Source: Lentisphaeria bacterium
GTDB taxonomy: Bacteria > Verrucomicrobiota > Lentisphaeria > Oligosphaerales > JAFGRS01
Assembly: GCA_016935045.1 (NCBI GenBank)
Contig: JAFGRS010000222.1
Coordinates: 1 to 11,476 of the forward strand
Reading direction: 5' to 3'
Length of the DNA: 11,476 bases
Shown piece after piece: positions 1-6,292 of this stretch. The notes under the pieces were generated by a model. The model worked only from the letters and a program-made list of their open reading frames with translations, did no database searches and was not told the origin of the DNA. The position numbers were made by a program, and so were the translations under genes. How positions within the stretch are numbered: the first letter of the stretch is position 1; each line of letters begins with the position of its first letter.

Positions 1-12
1 AATTCAGCCCTC

Positions 13-39
13 GACGCGAGATTCTGTGAAACTCGCGTC
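13..39. repeat. Perfect 8-bp inverted repeat
   Basis: GACGCGAG (13-20) and its exact reverse complement CTCGCGTC (32-39) flank an 11-base AT-richer loop. The element lies downstream of the minus-strand beta-helix gene that ends at 179. No T-run follows on either strand, so a classical intrinsic terminator is not supported. It could be a protein-binding palindrome or part of a decayed mobile-element end together with the hairpin at 44-83. The structure is seen directly; the function is unknown. Confidence 0.5.
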
Positions 40-43
40 AGGA

Positions 44-83
44 GTACCCGTTTGGCGGCCACCAGTGGACGCTAAACGGGTAC
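44..83. repeat. Long near-perfect hairpin, possible mobile-element end
   Basis: GTACCCGTTT (44-53) pairs perfectly with AAACGGGTAC (74-83). The stem continues inward with four more pairs (54-57 with 70-73, one of them G-T), a G/A mismatch, and three pairs (59-61 with 66-68) closing a four-base loop. Read outward from the centre, both arms share the pattern GTGG-(A/C)-CGC-(C/T)-AAACGGGTAC, so this is two inverted copies of one roughly 20-base motif. Repeated motifs of this kind occur at the ends of transposons of the IS21 type, but no transposase gene is present. There is no T-run, so it is a poor terminator. The pairing is certain; the origin is inference. Confidence 0.5.
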
Positions 84-130
84 CACACAGGCAATCCCCT
101 GCGCTGATCCCGTTTCGGAGCGCGGCGACC

Positions 131-208
131 GCGGCGGCTGTTCAGCGGGTCGGGAGTTCCCGGGTGAGCGGCGGCTGTTCAGCGGGTCGGGAGTTCCCTT
201 GTGAGCGG
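131..208. repeat. 37-bp tandem duplication spanning the end of the beta-helix gene
   Basis: Bases 131-167 and 168-204 are two direct copies with a 37-base period. They differ only at 162-163 (GG) versus 199-200 (TT), and the match continues to 208. On the minus strand the right copy encodes the last residues and stop codon of the beta-helix protein (LTRELPTR, stop). The left copy encodes the same eight residues and stop again, shifted by one frame and untranslated. This looks like a recent local duplication by slippage. Confidence 0.8.
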
Positions 209-2656
209 TACGTTTGCCTGCTGCCACTCGTAGATCGAGGGCACGGCCGGTGCGGGCCGTGGGGGGAGTTCCGTTGTGGCCTCGTGCAGGCTGTTGTTTT
301 CGTCGCGTGCCACGCGGCCGGCCCCCTCGCAGAGCGTGCCGCTGCCGCCGTAGACCCGGTTGTGGGAGATTTCGATGCCGACGCAGTCCGGGGTCTGGAG
401 AACGAAACCCGGCGACCGCCCGTCGCGGAGCACGAAGACGTTGCCGTTCAGGATGTGGTCAAAACTGGCGGTCTTGGCGAATACCCCCGCGCCACTCTCG
501 ACGCTGAACCGGTTGTGCAGGATCATCCAGTTCTCGTTCATGCCGCCCATCCAGAGCCCCGTCTTCTCGGAGTCCACGTCGCAGTTGTAGACCACGTTTC
601 GAGGCCCGTTGGGGCCGTGGGCCGTATCCTCGGGAGGGGAGGCCCACATCCCGTAGCCATAGCTGCCGTGGCCGCGGCGCGAGGTGATGACGCAATTCTC
701 GAAGAGGTTCTCGTTGGTCCAGCCGGAATGCCACTGTCCGTCGCTGTTATGGAACACGCCATTGCGGATGACACAGCCGCCGGCGGCCCACTGCACGAGA
801 GGGGCGTGTCGGTAGTCGAAGGTCTCCACCCCGTCCATCAGACAGTCCCAGGAATGCTGCCACCCGGCGTAGGCCGTGCCGCCACCCCCCTTGAACCAGG
901 CGTCCTCGAACACGCAGTCGCGGATCTCACACCACTTGCCGCGGTTGGCGTGCACCGGAAAACGGCCGGTCTTGCGCACCCGCACACCCCTGGCCCAGCA
1001 ATTCCACGCATCCGCGAAGAGGACCGTGTTGATCCACAGGTTTTCGGTCTGCACCAGGATCATGTCCTCGACGCCGCACCACCGGATCGGGTCGAGGCGC
1101 TGCACCGTGCTGCCGTCCACAACCGGGAATTCGAGGCGGAGGGGCTGTTCGAGGCGCACCCGGTTGTCGCTGATGGACACCGCGCGGGTGGCATACTCGC
1201 GGTAGCTGCCCCACTGGCAACGGTTGCGGGTCAGGGCCTTCCAGCGCGGGGTGGCGGGTGCCACCAGCCAGAGGCAATCGCCGGGGCGGATGGACTCGGC
1301 CGAGGTGAGGAGCACCTCCCGGCTGCCCCGTCGGGCGTCTTCGGCGAGGGGGATTCCGGGACCGGGGGAACGGCCTCCGAAGTACAGGGCGGCCTGGGAG
1401 TACGGGACCGTCCGTGCGGGGGCTTCGCGGTGCAGCCGCACGCGCAGGGCGGCGGTGCGTAGGGGGCCCTTGCTGTAGGTTGCCTCGGCCTGCAGCGTGA
1501 CTTCGGCGGGGGGATCGCCCTGGAAGAGGGCCGCGACGCCGAAGCCGATGGCGAAGGTATTGCCCGAGTGGGTACTGCGTTTCCACTCGGCCAACTGGAT
1601 GTCTCCCGCCGTGACCCGGACCTGTTGCAGGTCCCGGGGTGTGGCGTGGACTTCGAGCCGGTCCGCGGGCCCGACCGCGTCGCCCTCTCCGATGGCGTAG
1701 AAGGCGATTCCCGAGGCTGGCAGGGCATAGCGGAACACAACGGTGGTCTGCTCCCGCCCCGCACCGCGCACCACGACGCCGTCGTGCCGGATGGTCACGG
1801 GACGGTCCAGATGATACGTACCCGGGGCCAGCAGCACGGCCCCGCCCCCGTCTTCGCCGACCCGCCGGCAGGCCTCGTCGAGGGCCGGCGCGTCGTCCCG
1901 ATCGTCGTCCGGCCGGGCGCCGAAGTCTTCCACGCGCACGGCCGCGGGCACGTCGGGGATGCCGCCGTCGACGCCGACGCGGCGCCAGTTCGGATAGACG
2001 AGGCCGTCGGGGCCGGGCACATCCGCCTCGGTGAGGCGGTCCTTCTCGTCCGGACGGATACGGTACCTCGGTTCCCAGGGCGGTTCGAGGGTCGTGTGGA
2101 CGACGGCGAAGGCCAGATCATCGAGGCAGGCCTCCACCCGGGCCGCATTGTAGCTGTGCAGCGCGAGTTCGAGGGCGACGCAGTCGGTTCGGGTGTAGAA
2201 GGCGCATTGGAACGGCTCCCAGCGTCCGCTGTTCCCACCCAGGGCTCGGACGTGGGATTCGCCGCTCACGCATTGTCCCTCGGCATTGTACTGCCGCACG
2301 TAGACCCCGAGGCCCTCGCCGCTGACCGGGAACAGGGCCCCGCGCACTTCGAGGCTCGCGGCGCCCTGGAAGGGGACACGGGGAGCGATGAGCCACGATC
2401 CCCGCGTCGCATCGTCATCTCGGATCCGTACCGAACGCGTACCCGAGGCCGCCCGGTCTTCGCACAGCGTCGAGATTGCGGGCGCCGGTTCGTCCACGCG
2501 CCAGCCGCTCAGACCGTCCTCGAAGCCACCATTCGGAATGGGCAGGATCTCCGCCGTTGGTACCGCGGCCCCCTGCAATGCCAACCCCGCGACCCCGGGG
2601 AGAGCCAGGAGAAAACAGCGCCGGCCGACTGCATGGAAACGGTGTCTAGGCAACAT
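179..2656 (-). CDS. Exported right-handed beta-helix protein, pectate-lyase-3-like
   Basis: The 825-residue product is predicted to be secreted and to bind or cleave a polysaccharide; the substrate is unknown. Residues 1-35 form a signal peptide with twin arginines before a hydrophobic stretch (GRRCFLLAL), so Tat export is possible. Residues about 40-186 begin NGGFEDGLSGW and resemble a galactose-binding-like jelly roll. Residues 241-310 carry the pectate-lyase-3 opening (VEDFGA, then DGGGAVLLAPGTYHLDRPV). A strand-rich segment (about 320-430) interrupts the fold. Asn-, Gly- and aromatic-rich coils from about 520 to 770 suit a parallel beta-helix. I chose the ATG at 2656 over one 14 codons upstream because AAGGA lies 8 bases before it and the signal peptide then starts cleanly. 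The gene overlaps the methyltransferase stop by 11 bases, so translation is probably coupled. No catalytic residues could be assigned; a structural or non-enzymatic role is possible. Confidence 0.8.
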   Translation of the reverse strand: MLPRHRFHAVGRRCFLLALPGVAGLALQGAAVPTAEILPIPNGGFEDGLSGWRVDEPAPAISTLCEDRAASGTRSVRIRDDDATRGSWLIAPRVPFQGAASLEVRGALFPVSGEGLGVYVRQYNAEGQCVSGESHVRALGGNSGRWEPFQCAFYTRTDCVALELALHSYNAARVEACLDDLAFAVVHTTLEPPWEPRYRIRPDEKDRLTEADVPGPDGLVYPNWRRVGVDGGIPDVPAAVRVEDFGARPDDDRDDAPALDEACRRVGEDGGGAVLLAPGTYHLDRPVTIRHDGVVVRGAGREQTTVVFRYALPASGIAFYAIGEGDAVGPADRLEVHATPRDLQQVRVTAGDIQLAEWKRSTHSGNTFAIGFGVAALFQGDPPAEVTLQAEATYSKGPLRTAALRVRLHREAPARTVPYSQAALYFGGRSPGPGIPLAEDARRGSREVLLTSAESIRPGDCLWLVAPATPRWKALTRNRCQWGSYREYATRAVSISDNRVRLEQPLRLEFPVVDGSTVQRLDPIRWCGVEDMILVQTENLWINTVLFADAWNCWARGVRVRKTGRFPVHANRGKWCEIRDCVFEDAWFKGGGGTAYAGWQHSWDCLMDGVETFDYRHAPLVQWAAGGCVIRNGVFHNSDGQWHSGWTNENLFENCVITSRRGHGSYGYGMWASPPEDTAHGPNGPRNVVYNCDVDSEKTGLWMGGMNENWMILHNRFSVESGAGVFAKTASFDHILNGNVFVLRDGRSPGFVLQTPDCVGIEISHNRVYGGSGTLCEGAGRVARDENNSLHEATTELPPRPAPAVPSIYEWQQANVPLTRELPTR

Positions 2657-3521
2657 GATCGCTTTCCTTGTTCGGGCCCCATGCACCGAAGGTTCCACTG
2701 GGCACGGGCAGCACCTCGGCCTGCCCTTCGAGGACCATCTCGCCGGTCTCGATTGTCCCTTCCAGTCCCGCCAGCGCCTGGCTGAGGAGGTGTTTCAGCG
2801 TCAGGGGCGTGTAGCCTGGCGTATGGCAGGAGAGGAAGACGAACCGTGGCGCCGGATCGAGGATGCTTCTGCACAGGTCGAGGAGATCGAGCAGATCGCT
2901 GTCAATCTTGAACAACTCCTGGCGTCGGCCGCGTCCGTAACTGGGGGGATCGAGGAGGATGCCGCCGTAGGTATGTCCGCGGCGCTGCTCCCGGCGGAGG
3001 AACTTGCGGACATCGTCGCAGATCCAGCGGATGGGCGCGCCGTCGAGTCCGTTTGCCGCGGCATTCCGGGAAGCCCAGGAACACATCTTGGGCGAAGCGT
3101 CCAGGTGACACACCGGGAAGCCTGCCCGGGCAGCCGCCAACGTCGCACCCCCCGAGTAGGCAAAGAGATTGAGCACGGAAACCGACCCCGCACCCGACCC
3201 GAGCGATCGGCCACGGGACGCCAGCCAACGCCAGGAGGCCACCTGCTCCGGAAACACCCCCACATGCCCGAAATCCGTGCAGCGCAACTCGAAAACAAAC
3301 CCCTCGATGCACACCGGCCAGGACTGGGGCATGGCGCTTCGGAAGCTCCAGCCCGTGCCTCCCTCGCGCGTAAAAGAGGCATCCGCGCGCCGCCACTCGG
3401 ACTCCGGCAGCCTTGGCTTCCAGACGGCCTGGGCGCAGGGCCGATCCAGCAGGAAGGCGCCGAACTGCTCGAGTTTGCGCCCGTTTCCGGCATCCACGAG
3501 GCGATAGGAATCGCATTCCAT
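2646..3521 (-). CDS. RlmI-like class I SAM-dependent methyltransferase (COG1092 type)
   Basis: This 291-residue cytoplasmic protein probably methylates a cytosine or similar base in rRNA, as RlmI does for 23S rRNA; the exact target is unknown. The N-terminal stretch YRLVDAGNGRKLEQFG is typical of the family. SAM-binding motif I is at about 118-131 (LNLFAYSGGATLAAA), acidic residues follow at D141 and D170, and the catalytic-loop motif DPPSYGRG is at 191-198. The C-terminal signature LPVPSGTFGAW is at 271-281. It is about 100 residues shorter than E. coli RlmI and lacks the N-terminal PUA domain, so orthology is not claimed. The ATG at 3521 was chosen because homology begins there; the 32 codons upstream are Arg-rich and lack family features. 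The ribosome-binding site is weak (AGGA about 12 bases upstream). It follows rudS by 130 bases and overlaps the beta-helix gene. Confidence 0.8.
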   Translation of the reverse strand: MECDSYRLVDAGNGRKLEQFGAFLLDRPCAQAVWKPRLPESEWRRADASFTREGGTGWSFRSAMPQSWPVCIEGFVFELRCTDFGHVGVFPEQVASWRWLASRGRSLGSGAGSVSVLNLFAYSGGATLAAARAGFPVCHLDASPKMCSWASRNAAANGLDGAPIRWICDDVRKFLRREQRRGHTYGGILLDPPSYGRGRRQELFKIDSDLLDLLDLCRSILDPAPRFVFLSCHTPGYTPLTLKHLLSQALAGLEGTIETGEMVLEGQAEVLPVPSGTFGAWGPNKESDHVA

Positions 3522-3561
3522 GAACGATAGTGATCCTGCTCTGCGACGGTGGTTTCGGCCG

Positions 3562-3577
3562 CCGCGGCGTTCCGCGG
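3562..3577. other. GC-only hairpin between rudS and the methyltransferase gene
   Basis: CCGCGG at 3562-3567 and again at 3572-3577 pair around a four-base loop (CGTT). It sits in the 130-base gap, about 75 bases past the rudS stop. No T-run follows on the minus strand, so it may pause or attenuate transcription, or may simply reflect the high GC content. The rest of the gap shows no convincing promoter or small gene. Confidence 0.25.
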
Positions 3578-3651
3578 GGCGTGGAGCGCGGCCGCATGCC
3601 AACGCCACTATGGCCATCGTCTCCGAATTGCCTGTACTCGCGGATCTGTGC

Positions 3652-4602
3652 TCAGGGGTGGTTGCGGAGCTGCAGCTCGAAGGGGTGCGGCTGGAGATAG
3701 GTCTGTTCCCTGAGGTACTCGTTGCCCAGACGCCGGACGTAGTGGTTCAGGAGGGTCAGGGGTACCACCAGAGTCGTGACCCCGGTCCGGTAGCGCTCGA
3801 TGTGCTGCGTGAGTTCCTCCTTCGCGTCGCTGTCCAACGTGCGTTTGAAGAAGCCCATGATGTGGTAGAGGACGTTGGCGTTGCGTGCCCGGGTGGCCCG
3901 CACCCGTAGGGCTTCGGCGAAGCCGTGCTCGTAGGCTCCCAGGAGTTCCCCGAAGGCTTGCTGTCGTCCCTCCGCCACCTGTCGGCCGAGGGACCTGTAA
4001 TGACTGGGGCTGTGGGCCATGATCTGCAGCTTGTGGGTCCCGTGGAAGCGGATCAGGCCTGCCAGGGACGGGTCGGCCTGGAGGAAGTCCTGCCAGCGCT
4101 TCGCCGCGAAGACCCGTTCCACGAAGCTCTCGCGCAGGCCCAGGTCATGCAGCCGACCCTCTTCCTCCACCGGCAGTGCCGGAAAACGTTCCATGAAGGT
4201 GCGCGCGAACAGCCCCACCCCCGAGCGGCGGGCCATGCCGTGTTCGTTGTACACCTTTACACGCTCCATGCCGCTGCTCGGAGAATCGCTCTTGAAGACG
4301 AAGCCGCTGAGACCTTCCCCCGCCAGTTCATCCACCCGGCGGCGCGCCCAGGCCAGCATGCGCTCGGTCACATCCTCGCCGCTCTTCGTGACCACCAGCC
4401 GCGGCGCCGCCTCATCCCCAATCAGGCGGAACGACGGACGCGGTACCGGAAAGCCGCATTCCACCTCGGGACAGACGGGCACAAAGTCCACGTACGGACC
4501 CAAGATGTCCCGCACATACCGGTCCAGCTTGTGCTGACCGTCGTAGCGGACACGCTCTCCGAGCAGGCAACTGCTGACACCCAGTCGAACGCGATCGTCC
4601 AT
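3652..4602 (-). CDS. rudS: RudS-type tRNA 4-thiouridine desulfidase (DUF523-DUF1722)
   Basis: The 316-residue protein joins a TudS/DUF523 desulfidase domain (about 5-150) to a DUF1722/YbgA domain (about 185-312). Proteins of this two-domain form (RudS) remove sulfur from 4-thiouridine in tRNA using a [4Fe-4S] cluster. Visible motifs are SSCLLGERVRYDG (C12), PVCPEVECG (C44, C49) and KSDSPSSGMERVKVY (104-118). The DUF1722 part shows HGTHKLQIMAHS, YHIMGFFKR, VVPLTLLNHYVRR and the closing PHPFELQLRNHP. The DUF523 motif at 107-111 often reads SPSCG, but here residue 110 is Ser, so cluster ligands need checking. The ATG at 4602 was chosen because AAGGAG lies 8 bases upstream and the family begins there. 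The gene is divergent from a class II photolyase, as expected for a near-UV role. TudS acting on free thiouracil is the alternative. Confidence 0.8.
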   Translation of the reverse strand: MDDRVRLGVSSCLLGERVRYDGQHKLDRYVRDILGPYVDFVPVCPEVECGFPVPRPSFRLIGDEAAPRLVVTKSGEDVTERMLAWARRRVDELAGEGLSGFVFKSDSPSSGMERVKVYNEHGMARRSGVGLFARTFMERFPALPVEEEGRLHDLGLRESFVERVFAAKRWQDFLQADPSLAGLIRFHGTHKLQIMAHSPSHYRSLGRQVAEGRQQAFGELLGAYEHGFAEALRVRATRARNANVLYHIMGFFKRTLDSDAKEELTQHIERYRTGVTTLVVPLTLLNHYVRRLGNEYLREQTYLQPHPFELQLRNHP

Positions 4603-4610
4603 CACAGCAT

Positions 4611-4616
4611 CTCCTT
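4611..4616 (-). promoter_or_regulatory. Ribosome-binding site fixing the rudS start
   Basis: On the minus strand AAGGAG is followed by 8 bases and then the ATG at 4602. This strong site decides against the upstream in-frame ATG at 4722, whose extra 40 residues are low-complexity and unlike the family. Confidence 0.75.
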
Positions 4617-4659
4617 GCCACCATCCGCCTGCCCGGCCGTCGGCCTTCCTTCCGGGATC

Positions 4660-4673
4660 CCCGCCGCGGCGGG
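4660..4673. promoter_or_regulatory. 14-bp perfect palindrome in the rudS-phr divergent region
   Basis: CCCGCCGCGGCGGG is exactly self-complementary. It lies roughly midway between the two start codons (4602 and 4737). Its position suits an operator for a dimeric regulator acting on both genes, but the all-GC composition in a GC-rich genome makes chance or a simple hairpin possible. Confidence 0.3.
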
Positions 4674-4680
4674 AAAGTCC

Positions 4681-4709
4681 TTGCCATGGCGGAACTGTGG
4701 CCCTACGTT
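4681..4709 (+). promoter_or_regulatory. Candidate promoter for the photolyase gene
   Basis: TTGCCA (4681-4686) matches the -35 consensus at five of six bases. A 17-base spacer leads to TACGTT (4704-4709), which matches the -10 consensus at only three of six. The spacing is ideal and the distance to the ATG at 4737 is about 28 bases, but the -10 is poor, so this is only a candidate. Confidence 0.2.
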
Positions 4710-4736
4710 CCGCATTGTGCAACGTCTGAGGTGTCC

Positions 4737-6092
4737 ATGATTGCCCCCGAGCGCATCGAGTGGCCCCGACCGGGCGCCCCGGAAACCGGCCGGCGCTACG
4801 TCCTGTACTGGATGCAGCAGAGCCAGCGCAGCCGCTGCAACCACGCCCTGGAGTTCGCCCTGGAGCAGGCCAACGGGCTGCGCCTGCCCCTGCTCACCGT
4901 TTTCGCTCTGGCGCCTGCCTTCCCGGATGCGGGGCGTGCCGCCTACCGCTTCCTGCTGCAGGGGCTGGCGGAGGTGGCGCCCGATCTCGGCGCCCGGGGC
5001 ATCGGCTTTGTGGTCCGCCGGGGCAATCCGGCGGACGTCGTTGCCCCTCTGGCCGCCGACGCGGCCCTGCTGGTCACCGACCGGGGGTACCTCCGCCTGC
5101 AACGCGTCTGGCGGCGGGAAGTGGCCCGAGTGGTCTCCTGCCCGGTCGTCGAGGTCGAGTCCGACGTTGTGGTCCCGGTCGCTGCCGCCTGTCCGAAGGA
5201 AGCCTATTCGGCGGCTGTGCTCCGGCCGCGCATTCGGCGCGTTCTGCCGCGTTTCCTGGTGCCGTTGCCCGTGGGGGATCCCGCCGTGCCCTGGGCAGGC
5301 CCCCTGCCGGCCGGGGAGGACATCCGGGGGACACAGCGGTTGCTGGACTCCCTCGATCTCTCGGGTTCCTGGCCCCGGCACGCCCCGCCGGGCGGGGCCC
5401 GGGCGGCCCTGGCGCATCTGGGGGCCTTCCTCCGGGATCGCCTGCGGGAGTACGGGAGCGGGCGGAACGAGGTGGGGACGGACGTGACGTCGCACCTCAG
5501 CCCCTACCTCCATTTCGGCCAGATTGCGGCTCTGGAGATTGCCCTGGCCGTCCGCGACGCGCCGGCAGCGCCCGAGGCCGGGGAAGCATTCCTCGAGGAG
5601 TTGATCGTGCGCCGCGAGCTTGCCGCCAACTTCGTCCATTTCCATTCCGGCTACGACACCTACGAGTCCCTGCCCGAGTGGTCGCGCCGGACCCTCGAAG
5701 CCCATCGCCGCGACCCGAGGCCCTATCTCTACAGCCCCGAGCGCCTCGCCGGCGCCGACACCCACGATCCGTGGTGGAACGCGGCCCAGACCGAATTGCT
5801 GCGGACGGGCCGCATGCATCCCTACATGCGCATGTACTGGGGCAAGAAGGTCCTCGAATGGTCGCCCACACCCGAGGACGCCTACCACACCGCCCTCGAT
5901 CTCAACAATCGTTTCGAGCTGGACGGCAGGGACGCCAACGGCTTTGCCGGCGTGGCCTGGTGCTTCGGCAAGCACGATCGCCCGTGGCAGGGGCGGCCCG
6001 TCTTTGGCACCGTCCGCACCATGACCGACCGCGGCCTGGAGCGCAAGTTCGACATGCCGGCCTATGCGCGCCGTATCGACGCTCTGGCGTGA
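4737..6092 (+). CDS. phr: Class II CPD photolyase (deoxyribodipyrimidine photo-lyase)
   Basis: The 451-residue cytoplasmic flavoenzyme uses near-UV/blue light to split cyclobutane pyrimidine dimers in DNA. The N-terminal signature YVLYWMQQSQRSRCNHALEF (21-40) is typical of class II. The C-terminal FAD domain holds SHLSPYLHFGQIA, EELIVRRELAANFVHF, THDPWWNAAQTELLRTGRMH and LDLNNRFELDGRDANGFAG. W347, W368 and W375 are spaced 21 and 7 residues apart, the same spacing as the electron-transfer tryptophans W360, W381 and W388 of Methanosarcina mazei photolyase. The length is normal and no key region is missing. The start at 4737 is preceded by GAGG five bases upstream; an in-frame ATG at 4686 would add 17 unconserved residues. 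It is divergent from rudS and 200 bases upstream of the DUF255 gene. Function is confident. Confidence 0.95.
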   Translation: MIAPERIEWPRPGAPETGRRYVLYWMQQSQRSRCNHALEFALEQANGLRLPLLTVFALAPAFPDAGRAAYRFLLQGLAEVAPDLGARGIGFVVRRGNPADVVAPLAADAALLVTDRGYLRLQRVWRREVARVVSCPVVEVESDVVVPVAAACPKEAYSAAVLRPRIRRVLPRFLVPLPVGDPAVPWAGPLPAGEDIRGTQRLLDSLDLSGSWPRHAPPGGARAALAHLGAFLRDRLREYGSGRNEVGTDVTSHLSPYLHFGQIAALEIALAVRDAPAAPEAGEAFLEELIVRRELAANFVHFHSGYDTYESLPEWSRRTLEAHRRDPRPYLYSPERLAGADTHDPWWNAAQTELLRTGRMHPYMRMYWGKKVLEWSPTPEDAYHTALDLNNRFELDGRDANGFAGVAWCFGKHDRPWQGRPVFGTVRTMTDRGLERKFDMPAYARRIDALA

Positions 6093-6292
6093 CCCTCCCC
6101 TCCCCTGCCTGCGGAACCCCTCCCGCCTGCCGCTGTCCTATGCTGCACGTGACCTGGCAGGGGGGTGAGGCGAGTGTTCCCGGGGCGCCTGGGGATCCGC
6201 GGGTGGAGGTAGGCGCAGGCAGTATGGGAACGGTCCCGGCGGCGCGAGCCGGTCGTGGGCCGTCCGTCCAAGGGGTCAAGGAGTGTGGGTCG

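Noticed and set aside
1568..2785. 405-codon plus-strand open frame across the beta-helix gene
   Set aside because: No recognisable motif; the minus-strand product has a signal peptide and known domains across the same bases.
4602..5975. 457-codon minus-strand open frame opposite the photolyase
   Set aside because: Antisense shadow of a well-conserved enzyme. It would also run across the divergent promoter region.
4760..6292. Upstream 511-codon extension of the DUF255 open frame
   Set aside because: It overlaps the whole photolyase gene in another frame, is rich in Arg, Gly and Pro, and lacks family motifs; the ribosome-binding site and homology both begin at 6293.
6093..6292. Possible stem CCCCTGCC (6102-6109) with GGCAGGGG (6156-6163) after the photolyase gene
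   Set aside because: The 46-base loop is large and no T-run follows, so a terminator is not supported; nothing else recognisable was seen in this 200-base gap.
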